Below are positions 8,719-17,256 of a stretch of 64,000 nucleotides of DNA, piece by piece. Source of the stretch: Paenibacillus oryzae. Its GTDB lineage: Bacteria > Bacillota > Bacilli > Paenibacillales > Paenibacillaceae. Numbering within the stretch: position 1 is the first letter of the stretch; each line of letters opens with the position of its first letter. The notes under the pieces are model-generated. The model had not been told where the DNA came from. It searched no databases and worked only from the letters and a program-made list of their open reading frames with translations. The position numbers were made by a program, and so were the translations under genes. The stretch lies in contig NZ_LYPA01000050.1 of NCBI RefSeq assembly GCF_001675045.1, positions 62,001 through 126,000 on the forward strand. The letters run 5' to 3'.

Positions 8719-9654
8719 TTAACCCTTTACTCCGCCAACCATCATGCCTTTTACAAAATATTTTTGCAGGAACGGATAAACCATAATAATCGGCACGGAA
8801 GCCACAATCGTCATCGTCGCCCTCACGGACAATGGCGTCACTGAACTTTGTGCGCCGCTCATGCCGCTAATCATGCCGGAAATAGAGCCTGAGCTATTGG
8901 TTGTATTGGAGTTTTGCAAAATTTTCTGCAGCTCATATTGCAGCGTGCTTAGGTCAATATCAGAGGAATTGTACAGAAATACGTCAAACCACTGATTCCA
9001 TTGAAAAACCCCTGAGAATAGAGCCACCGTTGCAAGCACAGGAGTCGTAAGGGGCAGCACGATGCTGACAAATGTACGGAATTCCCCGGCACCGTCAATT
9101 TTGCCCGATTCCAGAATGCTTTCCGGCAAGCCTTCAATAAAGGAGCGAATAATAATGAGATTAAATACGCCAATCAAACCCGGCCAGATATAGACCCAGA
9201 AGCTGCCGATCAAATTCAGATCGCGCATCAGCAAAAAGGTTGGAATAAGTCCCCCGTTAAAATACATCGTCAATATAAAAGCGATCGTTACAAATTTACG
9301 CAATACATATTCTTGCTTGGTCAGCGTATACGCCACCATGGCTGAGCAAAATACGGTCAATACCGTCCCGACCACGGTCCTCAATACGGAAATAAATGAC
9401 GCGTGGAAAATGGTAGCCTCTCTAAAAATGTAGGCGTAATTATCCAGCGTCCATATGCGTGGAACCAGATAAATCCCGCCCTTGATCGTATCCTGTGCCT
9501 GGTTGAATGAAACCGCAAGCACATTCAGAAACGGATACAAGGTTACAATCATTAACAGGATCATAAATGTGTAGTTGCAAATATCAAATATATGGTCGCC
9601 CGTCGACTTTTTAATTTTGTATCTTTTAGCTGCTTTGACACTGCCTGAAGCCAT
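8719..9654 (-). CDS. Sugar ABC transporter permease, module A (LplC/YtcP type)
   Basis: Inner-membrane permease of the CUT1 carbohydrate transporter family, 311 residues with six predicted helices. The EAA-type loop ESILESGKIDGAGEFRTFVSIVLPL (about residues 185-208) contacts the ATPase. The C-terminus ends in FVKGMMVGGVKG, the usual ending of LplC-type permeases. It starts 17 bp after the other permease and is last in the module. As in other LplABC systems no ATPase is encoded locally, so a shared MsmX-like ATPase elsewhere is presumed. Given the GH8, GH43 and GH30 neighbours, xylo-oligosaccharides or aldouronates are likely substrates. Confidence 0.93.
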   Translation of the reverse strand: MASGSVKAAKRYKIKKSTGDHIFDICNYTFMILLMIVTLYPFLNVLAVSFNQAQDTIKGGIYLVPRIWTLDNYAYIFREATIFHASFISVLRTVVGTVLTVFCSAMVAYTLTKQEYVLRKFVTIAFILTMYFNGGLIPTFLLMRDLNLIGSFWVYIWPGLIGVFNLIIIRSFIEGLPESILESGKIDGAGEFRTFVSIVLPLTTPVLATVALFSGVFQWNQWFDVFLYNSSDIDLSTLQYELQKILQNSNTTNSSGSISGMISGMSGAQSSVTPLSVRATMTIVASVPIIMVYPFLQKYFVKGMMVGGVKG

Positions 9655-9671
9655 TTCCCTGCACCCTCCTT

Positions 9672-10646
9672 CTAGAATAACCTGGATTCGCCCATTCTTT
9701 TCGCCAGATTATTGGCGGCAAACAACAGAATAAAGCTGACGACTGTCTTGAACATGCCCGCCGCAATGGAAAGCGAGAAGTTGCTTTGGTTAATGCCGTA
9801 TTTCAAAACAAATATATCAATGTTTTCGGAATAGTCCACGTTAAGCCCATTGCCCAGCAAATATTGCGGCTCAAATCCCGATTCCATCAAATAGCCGATA
9901 TTCATAATTAGCAAAACGATAACAACCGCTTTGATTCCCGGAAGGGTAATGTAAAACATCTTTTTGAATCGGCCTGCTCCATCTATTTCCGCCGCCTCGT
10001 ATTGGGCTGGGTCAATGGTGGTCATCGCGGCCAAATAAACGATCGTATTCCAGCCAAGATCCTTCCAGATCGAGCTGGCGCCAAAAATAGTCCAGAACTG
10101 ATGCGGAATGCCTAAGAACAAAATTTCATTTCCTTTATCAATAAAGCCTAACCAGACCAGAACCTGGTTAATGATGCCATCCGGTGACAAGGTTGTCTGA
10201 ATAATGCTTGCTGCTACAACCCAGGAAATAAAGTGGGGCAAATAACTGACGGTCTGAACGACCCGCTTGAACGCTACCCTGCGGATTTCATTAAGAAGCA
10301 ATGCAAGCGTAATTGCTGTAAGGAAACCAAATACCAGATTGATGCCGCTCATCACAAGAGTGTTGCGCAATACTCGCAGAAATCTTTCGTCGCCAAACAA
10401 AAACTTGAAGTGGTCAAAGCCAATCCACGTTTGATCCCAGAAGCCGAGAGCCGGCTTAAAATCCTGAAACGCAATGGTCCAGCCCCAAATCGGGACATAT
10501 TTAAAAATAAACAGCCAAATTACAAACGGAATCGACATAAACACCAGAACGCGTTGTTGCTTGAGCTTACGCGCAAACGTTCCTAAGCGCGACGTCTTGC
10601 GTTGTGCTCCTGCTGCAACTGCCGCCTGGGCAGTATTGTTCTCCAT
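9672..10646 (-). CDS. Sugar ABC transporter permease, module A (LplB/YteP type)
   Basis: About 324 residues, CUT1 permease with six predicted helices and the EAA-type segment YEAAEIDGAGRFKKMFYITLP. The C-terminus LAKRMGESRLF is typical of LplB/YteP proteins. ATG 10646 is preferred over 10670 because AAGGAGA lies 7 nt before it. It pairs with the permease at 8719-9654 to form the heterodimeric channel fed by the binding protein at 10742-12439. Its closest relative in the window is the module B permease at 28621-29592, with shared SYLPHFISWVVA and FVLKYGI segments. Confidence 0.93.
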   Translation of the reverse strand: MENNTAQAAVAAGAQRKTSRLGTFARKLKQQRVLVFMSIPFVIWLFIFKYVPIWGWTIAFQDFKPALGFWDQTWIGFDHFKFLFGDERFLRVLRNTLVMSGINLVFGFLTAITLALLLNEIRRVAFKRVVQTVSYLPHFISWVVAASIIQTTLSPDGIINQVLVWLGFIDKGNEILFLGIPHQFWTIFGASSIWKDLGWNTIVYLAAMTTIDPAQYEAAEIDGAGRFKKMFYITLPGIKAVVIVLLIMNIGYLMESGFEPQYLLGNGLNVDYSENIDIFVLKYGINQSNFSLSIAAGMFKTVVSFILLFAANNLAKRMGESRLF

Positions 10647-10741
10647 CTTGCATTCTCCTTCCGATGCCATATCGCGAAATCGCAGCGGAGCCTCGCGGGA
10701 GAGCGGATCACTCCGCGCTCCCGGCCTGGCTACCTGTTTCT

Positions 10742-12439
10742 TTATTTTGCGTCTTCGACTCTTATCTTAACTTGCTCGGTTGTCCACTTCTCATAGCCGG
10801 CAGTATCAAGCTTGTTGAAGTCTTTCAGATATTCCTCCCAGTTCGCTTCAAATTTATCCGGTGCGCCCAATACCAATTTTGGATAATGCTTTTTCGTTAT
10901 CTCGTCCTTGCTTGTTTCCCACATTTGCTCAGGAGAATTTTGCTCCTTGGCAAAGCCCCATGCCGGATACCATGGACGATAGACCGGTTCAGCAAACATT
11001 TCGCTGTAGGTTTTTGCGCCGTATTTGTCCAGGAAGCGCTTGTCGCTATCCGTCAGTCTCATTTGGAATACCTCTGGCTGATAAAGCACAGCCTTGGCGT
11101 TGCCGTTAGCCAGTGTGGAGTTGGCGTTGTAGCTAGGCCAGTTCCAGCCGTATTGCTTGAAGCCGAACTTTTCATTGAAAGCTTCGTCGATTTTGGCAAT
11201 TTGCTCCGCAGTACGGTAGTAACGGCCGTTATCGTCAACTTCGTATGTTTCTCCCTGAATACCCCATGAGGTCAATGTCTGATTTTCCTCGGTCAACAGG
11301 TTGTCAAAATATTTAATAATGCGAACCGGATCTTTGGCGCTTACGGTAATGCCGATACCACGGTTAGTGACAAGACCGCCTTGCGGATCAATGTAAGCGT
11401 CAGGCGTTTGCTCGTCAAACGTTACCGGCAGCGGGAAGTAGTTGTAGGCATCCAGAGACGGATCCTTGCGCGCAGCGTCAGTCAGTACGTTCAAGCCATT
11501 CTGAACCTGCCATCTGTAATCGAAGAAGCCCAATACTTTATGGGAGGTCAGCTTGGCGATATATTGGTCATAGTTGTCAACAAAGGAGGACTTGTCGAAC
11601 AAACCTTTTGCATTCAGCTCGTTAAGCGTTTTCAACCATTTGTAGGTTGCGTCGGTTGCCGCATACGTTTTGGCTTCGTGGCTGTTCAGATCTACCATTA
11701 CGTTGCCTTCGTTTGGATAACCCATCAAATGCATTGGCGGGTTGGCAGTGGCGAAAAATCTCCAGTCATGCGTCAGTGAAACCATGCCTGTCAAGTTTTC
11801 ATCCTTGTGCTTTTCCGCATAATTGGTAATCAGCTCAATGTATTGATCAAGCGTTTTCACTTTAGGGAAACCTGCTTCTTCCAGAACGCGGCGTTGAATC
11901 CAGAAAGCCGCTCCCGGCTCAGGGTCCGGTACATAATCGCCAACTTGAACGGCAATCGGAAGAATGTACAGCTTGCCGTCTTTATCTCTCATTTGATCCA
12001 GGTAAGGACCGTAAACCCGTTTAATATTCGGGCCATGCTCTTCAATTAATTTATCCAGCTCAATAAAAGCGCCTGCATTTAAAACCTCTTCCATCGCAGC
12101 GTCCGGAATCAGAACTTCGGGATATTTGCCGGATGCAATCATTGTTCCTATTTTGGTGTTCAAATCGCCTACCAAAAACTCAAGCTTGAAGTTTACTCCA
12201 GTTTGATCTTCAAGCATTTTGCCGATTGTTGTTTCATTGGTGTTGATGTCCTTGGTGCCCGCAACGCCGTTGTAAATGGTGTAGGTTACTTTCTCTTGTG
12301 TTGTCGATGTCGGTGTGCTTGAGCCGTCGTTGGTCGATCCTGTAGCAGCCGGTTTGTTCGTATTGCCGGAACAAGCGGTGACAACCGATACCAACAGGGC
12401 AGCCGTCAGACCGAGTAGCAAACGTTTTTTCATTTTCAT
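10742..12439 (-). CDS. Extracellular sugar-binding lipoprotein, module A (LplA type)
   Basis: Substrate-capturing lipoprotein of 565 residues. The N-terminus MKMKKRLLLGLTAALLVSVV leads to the lipobox VTAC and a Ser/Thr-rich linker, then a two-lobed periplasmic-binding fold. It has the segment KRVYGPYLDQMRDKDGKLY, almost the same as in the module B protein (29618-31336), showing recent paralogy. It precedes two permeases and follows a kinase and response regulator, the usual layout of Paenibacillus oligosaccharide modules. A gap of about 100 bp from the kinase gene allows a separate promoter. Ligand inferred as xylo-oligosaccharide from the neighbouring xylanases, not shown by sequence. Confidence 0.92.
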   Translation of the reverse strand: MKMKKRLLLGLTAALLVSVVTACSGNTNKPAATGSTNDGSSTPTSTTQEKVTYTIYNGVAGTKDINTNETTIGKMLEDQTGVNFKLEFLVGDLNTKIGTMIASGKYPEVLIPDAAMEEVLNAGAFIELDKLIEEHGPNIKRVYGPYLDQMRDKDGKLYILPIAVQVGDYVPDPEPGAAFWIQRRVLEEAGFPKVKTLDQYIELITNYAEKHKDENLTGMVSLTHDWRFFATANPPMHLMGYPNEGNVMVDLNSHEAKTYAATDATYKWLKTLNELNAKGLFDKSSFVDNYDQYIAKLTSHKVLGFFDYRWQVQNGLNVLTDAARKDPSLDAYNYFPLPVTFDEQTPDAYIDPQGGLVTNRGIGITVSAKDPVRIIKYFDNLLTEENQTLTSWGIQGETYEVDDNGRYYRTAEQIAKIDEAFNEKFGFKQYGWNWPSYNANSTLANGNAKAVLYQPEVFQMRLTDSDKRFLDKYGAKTYSEMFAEPVYRPWYPAWGFAKEQNSPEQMWETSKDEITKKHYPKLVLGAPDKFEANWEEYLKDFNKLDTAGYEKWTTEQVKIRVEDAK

Positions 12440-12539
12440 TGCTCTTTTTACCCCTCTCTCGAACTAAGTTGGTCGTGCAACTACAGTATAGAATTGATTG
12501 CCCCGCTTGATTACCGCCTAAATTATTGATTCTGTTTTA

Positions 12540-14294
12540 TTAATTATAGGTTTCACTCTCATATGGAATGGAAAGTCTAACAAAAGTTCCCTGACCGGGA
12601 CTGCTCTGAATATCAAAGGTAAAGCCCTCACCATACATAAGCTTACTGCGGTAAACGACGTTTTGAATGCCGATTCTTTCGCCCATAATTTCATCCGAAA
12701 TCAGGTAATGCCGAAGCTCCGCCACCTTTTCATCCGCCATGCCAATCCCGTTGTCCATAATTTCAAAAACAAGCTTTCCATGGGCTTCCTCGATCGAAAT
12801 ATCAATTCTTCCGCCTTGCTTCATTGGTTCTATGCCGTGGATGCATGCATTTTCAACAAAGGGCAAAAAAATCATTTTGGGAAGCAAGCAGCGTTGCGCT
12901 TCCGGCGAAACATTAATAGTAAAATCCAGCTTGTCCTCAAAGCGGTATTTTTGAATATCCAGGAAGCAGCGAATGAACACCAGCTCCTCATTAACCGTAA
13001 TTCGGTCCTTGCTCCAGGTTAACGAGCTGCGGAAAATTTTGGCCATGCTATGAATAATATGAGCCGTTTCCTCCTCCTGCTTCAGCAAGCTCCGCATACG
13101 GATGGTCTCCAGAGCATTAAAGAGGAAATGAGGGTTAACCTGGCTTTGCAGCGCATTTAGCTGAGCCTGGCGTCTTTCCAATTCCAGCGATTTCGTCTGG
13201 ATATCAGCCAGATAAACATCCTGAATCAGCGACTTGATTTGCAGAGTCATTCGATTAAATTCCAGCGTCAGCTGTCCGATTTCATCACGCGAGTCGGAGT
13301 CCTGAATAATTTCGAAGCTTTGGCTTTTTACTTTTTTCATATGCTTTAATATTCTGACTATTCGTTTGTTTATGGATCGGGACATCAACAAGATGATCAG
13401 GGTTGGCACAGTCAGCATCAAACAGGCTGACCACACTATAAAATCGCGCGACTTCCATACCTGACTGGCGATTTCATCCTTATCGACCGTGCCGACAATG
13501 CGCCAGCCGCGCAAATAATTAATATCACTGAATTCGCTTTTAAACTGTATAAGACGGGAATCCGGAATGGAATCAAAAGCAATGACCTGGCGGTTATCCC
13601 AATCCGGCTCGCGGCTGATCGCATATTGGATATTTCCTTCCGGATCAATCAGATAAACATTGCCCGGAACGTTCAAATTGCCTAACATTTCATCCAGATC
13701 GTTGTTTCTGAAATCTATCTTCAACAGCTTTTCCTTGTTCATACGATCGGGAAAATAATCCAGGCGCAGCAGCAAGGAAAAAACCGGCTCTGCTCCGTCC
13801 TTTTCTTCAGTCCGAATAAACAGAGGCCGCGAGCGCATTTGCTCCGCGGTTACCCGGTACCATGGCTTTGCACGGATTTCATCCGACAAATAGCTAATAG
13901 AGCCGGAATGCAACAAGCTTTGATTATCAGCGTAAATGACGATGTTCTGGAAGGACACCGAGCCAGGATTGTAAGCATTCATAGACCGCCTAAGATAATT
14001 GTCATACGCTTCAACATAATCCTCAGGATGTACATATTCCTGCTCTAATATTTCATTGGTGCGGAAATCGGCATAAAAAAATGTAGATATCCCAACCGCA
14101 TCATCAACCCAAATCCGGAAATCGTTGCCGATTTGCTCCACGGCTCGCGAAATATCCTTTATCCGTTGCTCTTTAACATTCGTCGCAATAATGTTATAGA
14201 AAATGACATTTATAAGTAAAATCGGAATAAATACGCACAGGAAATAAATAGCCAGCATTTTGTCGCGCAATTTCATATTGTTTAACAGATTCAA
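12540..14294 (-). CDS. Sensor histidine kinase, module A (YesM family)
   Basis: About 584 residues. A first membrane helix (residues 10-32) and a second (about 285-307) bracket a 250-residue extracytoplasmic Cache-like sensor. A HAMP linker, the internal kinase motif NPHFLFNALETIR with the phospho-accepting His, and a HATPase domain (FVENACIHGIEP, DNGIGM) follow. The preferred start is TTG 14294, because GGGAGG lies 8 nt before it; the ATG at 14312 overlaps that site. It lies directly after the response regulator gene and should phosphorylate it in response to extracellular sugar or to the loaded binding protein. Confidence 0.92.
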   Translation of the reverse strand: MNLLNNMKLRDKMLAIYFLCVFIPILLINVIFYNIIATNVKEQRIKDISRAVEQIGNDFRIWVDDAVGISTFFYADFRTNEILEQEYVHPEDYVEAYDNYLRRSMNAYNPGSVSFQNIVIYADNQSLLHSGSISYLSDEIRAKPWYRVTAEQMRSRPLFIRTEEKDGAEPVFSLLLRLDYFPDRMNKEKLLKIDFRNNDLDEMLGNLNVPGNVYLIDPEGNIQYAISREPDWDNRQVIAFDSIPDSRLIQFKSEFSDINYLRGWRIVGTVDKDEIASQVWKSRDFIVWSACLMLTVPTLIILLMSRSINKRIVRILKHMKKVKSQSFEIIQDSDSRDEIGQLTLEFNRMTLQIKSLIQDVYLADIQTKSLELERRQAQLNALQSQVNPHFLFNALETIRMRSLLKQEEETAHIIHSMAKIFRSSLTWSKDRITVNEELVFIRCFLDIQKYRFEDKLDFTINVSPEAQRCLLPKMIFLPFVENACIHGIEPMKQGGRIDISIEEAHGKLVFEIMDNGIGMADEKVAELRHYLISDEIMGERIGIQNVVYRSKLMYGEGFTFDIQSSPGQGTFVRLSIPYESETYN

Positions 14295-14313
14295 AGGCTC
14301 AGCCTCCCGCATT

Positions 14314-15879
14314 TTATTTCCAGCGATTGCGATATTCGGTAGGCGGCATGTTCTCCAGCTTCTCGAATTGGGTAACGAAGTAGTCAGGCTTGTTAAAGCC
14401 GACGCGGCTCGCGATTTCGTATACCCGCAAATCGCTTTGCCTCAACAGCCGCTTGGCCTCTTCGATTCGCAGCTGCAGCAAATATTCGTTAAAATAGACA
14501 TCATACGTTTTTTTGAAAAGCTGGCCTAGATAAGCAGCATTCATATAAAATTGCGCAGATATGCTCTTAAGATTTATATTTTCGTGAAAATGCTCGTCCA
14601 TATATTGCTTGACCTTGGAAATGACGCCTAAAGCCGAGGAACGAGTCAAGCCGCCGATCATCTCTGCGGCTTCGATCGAAAAAGCCTCCAGCATTGCCCG
14701 AAGCTGGTTTAAGGTAATGTTGTGATCATGCCAGCTGATAACAACCTCCATATGCCGAAGCTCCTTTTCATCGCCCTGCAGCTCGCGAATCAGGCGGCCT
14801 GTTTCCAGCACGCACTGAACGATAGCGGTTTTGATGGCTTCGGGAGAAAATCGCTCCCTTTGAAATTCGTCAATGATGGCGCCAATTGCCCCCCGAATCG
14901 CCTCTTTATCGTTTCTTTCCATCGCTTCAGTAAGCTTGCGCTGCGCCTCATGACTCAAATATTTGTAATAAAGCGAGGCCCCCGCAATATCGGCATGAAG
15001 CAATACCTGATCATCCGGTTTCAGAAATTTATAAGCAACCGTTTCCTTTGCGCTGCCGTAAGAGGCTTGAAGCTGCTCCAGCGAAGAGACAGAATGACCG
15101 GCATATATTCGGGGTTCTACTCCATCTCCGTTTTGAATTCTTCCCAATACCCCCTGAAGGAAGCGCCTCAAATCCTTCTGGTTCTCCTTGCCGTACAAAT
15201 CTGGAACAACAAAGCCGTAGCTTTTGCGGTGCTCATAAATAACAGGGGCTCCAAATGCCGGGGCTTCAGCCCTTATGGCTTCGCGAATTTGTTCCTTTTG
15301 CACTTTTTTGGGCAGCATTTCCTCACGGCTCCAGGGCGGGGCAACGTTCATCTCTACCAGCGCATAGCTGTAGCTTGACGCGCCTGCAGCCAGCCACGGT
15401 CTAGCCCAGTCGCGCAGCCCCTCCTCCTTTAATTCCCCCCGAATGAGCGCCTCGATCTGTTTTTCTCCGCCCTCCAACCGGCTTGCTTCCTGCCGTTTCT
15501 TTTTGTCCGACAATTTAACCCGAAGCTTGGACAACGCCTGGATAATATCCTCCTCGTCAATCGGCTTCAGGACGTAATCCGTCACGCCAAACCGCATGGC
15601 CTGCTGGGCGTAACGAAAGTCGTTATACCCGCTAATAATGACGAACTCGGTATCCGGCGCAAGCTCCGACGCAGCCTGTATCAGCTCAATCCCGTCCATG
15701 CCGGGCATGCGAATGTCCGTAATAACGAGATCCGGCCGTTCTTTTCTAATGATATCCAAGGCGTCATCTCCGTTATCCGCCTCGTCGATGACGGCATAAC
15801 CATTGCCGCTCCAGTCGATTAGCCCGCGAAGGCCCTTTCGCACAAACAGTTCATCATCCACGATTATAACGGTATACAT
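14314..15879 (-). CDS. Response regulator with AraC-type DNA-binding domain, module A (YesN family)
   Basis: 521 residues: receiver domain (IVDDELFVRKGL, phospho-Asp in DLVITDIRMPGMDG about residue 55, Lys in YVLKPIDEEDI), a long middle region, and two AraC helix-turn-helix motifs at the C-terminus (NINLKSISAQFYMNAAYLGQ and LRVYEIASRVGFNKPDYF). It would activate the module A transporter and probably the divergent GH8 gene, 124 bp away. The shared intergenic region carries AAAGCAT and ATCTATA elements also found upstream of the module B binding protein. Confidence 0.93.
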   Translation of the reverse strand: MYTVIIVDDELFVRKGLRGLIDWSGNGYAVIDEADNGDDALDIIRKERPDLVITDIRMPGMDGIELIQAASELAPDTEFVIISGYNDFRYAQQAMRFGVTDYVLKPIDEEDIIQALSKLRVKLSDKKKRQEASRLEGGEKQIEALIRGELKEEGLRDWARPWLAAGASSYSYALVEMNVAPPWSREEMLPKKVQKEQIREAIRAEAPAFGAPVIYEHRKSYGFVVPDLYGKENQKDLRRFLQGVLGRIQNGDGVEPRIYAGHSVSSLEQLQASYGSAKETVAYKFLKPDDQVLLHADIAGASLYYKYLSHEAQRKLTEAMERNDKEAIRGAIGAIIDEFQRERFSPEAIKTAIVQCVLETGRLIRELQGDEKELRHMEVVISWHDHNITLNQLRAMLEAFSIEAAEMIGGLTRSSALGVISKVKQYMDEHFHENINLKSISAQFYMNAAYLGQLFKKTYDVYFNEYLLQLRIEEAKRLLRQSDLRVYEIASRVGFNKPDYFVTQFEKLENMPPTEYRNRWK

Positions 15880-15910
15880 TTCGATGACCCTCTTTCAATT
15901 AGAAATAAAA

Positions 15911-15953
15911 AAATCTATAGTTTTTAAAGCATTTTCTAAAATTAGTAAAGCAT
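15911..15953. promoter_or_regulatory. Candidate regulator sites between GH8 and module A regulator genes
   Basis: The divergent region has AAATCTATAG, then TTTTTAAAGCAT, then TAGTAAAGCAT about 20 bp later (on the plus strand). The pair AAATCTATA / AAAGCAT recurs at 31417-31446 upstream of the module B binding protein. These could be binding sites for the AraC-type regulators. Inference from two occurrences only. Confidence 0.4.
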
Positions 15954-16003
15954 GTACGATGATATGATGTCACTATAGCAGATATCAGGGAGGTTGAAAA
16001 AAA

Positions 16004-17167
16004 ATGACCGGCAACCAACAAGGAGCGTTCCACAACGGGATTTACCGCAATCGCTTTCAAAGCTTCGGCTACGGAGAAGCTGCCGTTTCACAAAAGCTGC
16101 AAAAGGCATGGTCTGACTTATTTTATGGTGATGATAACATTCGATTTTATTATTCCGCAAGCTCTGATATGGGGTATATTCTGGATACCGGCAACAATGA
16201 CGTCCGAACGGAAGGCATGTCCTACGGGATGATGATGGCCGTGCAAATGGACAAGCAGGAAGAATTCGACAAGCTATGGACCTTTGCCAAAACCTATATG
16301 CAGCATACCGAAGGGCGCTACAAGCATTATTTTGCATGGCATTGCAGACCCGATGGCACGGTCATTTCCCAAGGGCCGGCTCCGGATGGAGAAGAATTTT
16401 TTGCGATGGCTCTTTTTTTCGCTTCGCACCGGTGGGGAGACCGCGCAGAGCCGTTTGATTATTCCCGCCAGGCCAAAATCATTTTGCGCGCCTGCCTTCA
16501 CCAAGGCGAGGACGGGGAAGGCGATCCCATGTGGGACCCGGAAACCAAGCTGATTAAATTTATACCGGAATCTCCCTTTAGCGATCCCTCTTATCACCTG
16601 CCGCATTTTTACGAGCTTTTTGCCCTTTGGGCCGATGAAGAAGACCGACCGTTCTGGAAGGAGGCCGCTGCCGCAAGCCGGGCTTACCTGCAAACCGTCT
16701 GTCATCCCGTCACTGGCCTTTCGCCTGAATACGCCAACTACGACGGCACGCCGGCTCCTGTGCAGCCTCATGGCGATTACAGACATTTTTACAGCGATGC
16801 TTACCGGGTTGCAGCCAATATTGCGCTGGATTGGGAGTGGTTCCGGGCCGATCCGTGGCAGGTCAGACAAAGCAGCCGCATCCAGCATTTCTTCCGGGGA
16901 ATCGACGTTTCGGATTACCGCCGTTACACAATTGACGGCAAAGCCTTTGATGAACCGTCTCTTCACCCCATCGGCTTGCTGGCCACCAACGCTATGGCCT
17001 CCATGGCGGCGGAGGGCGACAACGCCGAATTTTTTGTCCGTCTCTTTTGGAATACGCCGCTGCGGGATGGCGGCCGGCGCTACTACGACAACTGCCTTTA
17101 TTTTTTCAGCCTGCTTGGGTTAAGCGGAAACTACCGCATTTATCATCCGGGCGCTCAGTCCCAGTGA
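16004..17167 (+). CDS. GH8 reducing-end xylose-releasing exo-oligoxylanase (Rex-like)
   Basis: 387 residues without signal peptide, so cytoplasmic. Family GH8 residues are visible: Glu70 in RTEGMSYG (general acid), Asp128 in PAPDGEEFF, and Asp265 in HFYSDAYR (general base region). Positions 70 and 128 coincide with those known in the Bacillus halodurans Rex enzyme. That family releases xylose from the reducing end of imported xylo-oligosaccharides by inversion. GGGAGG precedes the ATG by about 12 nt. It is the only plus-strand gene of the xylan island and is divergent from the module A regulator, which probably controls it. A terminator follows at 17176. Confidence 0.9.
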   Translation: MTGNQQGAFHNGIYRNRFQSFGYGEAAVSQKLQKAWSDLFYGDDNIRFYYSASSDMGYILDTGNNDVRTEGMSYGMMMAVQMDKQEEFDKLWTFAKTYMQHTEGRYKHYFAWHCRPDGTVISQGPAPDGEEFFAMALFFASHRWGDRAEPFDYSRQAKIILRACLHQGEDGEGDPMWDPETKLIKFIPESPFSDPSYHLPHFYELFALWADEEDRPFWKEAAAASRAYLQTVCHPVTGLSPEYANYDGTPAPVQPHGDYRHFYSDAYRVAANIALDWEWFRADPWQVRQSSRIQHFFRGIDVSDYRRYTIDGKAFDEPSLHPIGLLATNAMASMAAEGDNAEFFVRLFWNTPLRDGGRRYYDNCLYFFSLLGLSGNYRIYHPGAQSQ

Positions 17168-17175
17168 ACCAATAA

Positions 17176-17214
17176 AACGCTCCCGATTTGCCGGCATCGG
17201 CAATCGGGAGCGTT
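17176..17214. terminator. Bidirectional terminator between GH8 and GH43 genes
   Basis: Arms AACGCTCCCGATTTGCC and GGCAATCGGGAGCGTT form a nearly perfect stem. TTATTTCCTT follows on the plus strand and TTTTATTGG on the minus strand, so it can serve both convergent genes. Confidence 0.85.
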
Positions 17215-17256
17215 ATTTCCTTGCTTTGAGCATGAGTTGCAATGATTATTCAAGCA

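Noticed and set aside
14722-15378. Plus-strand frame of 218 codons
   Set aside because: Antisense to the module A response regulator; no independent support.
16274-16966. Minus-strand frame of 230 codons
   Set aside because: Shadow of the GH8 gene, whose catalytic residues are all in the plus frame.
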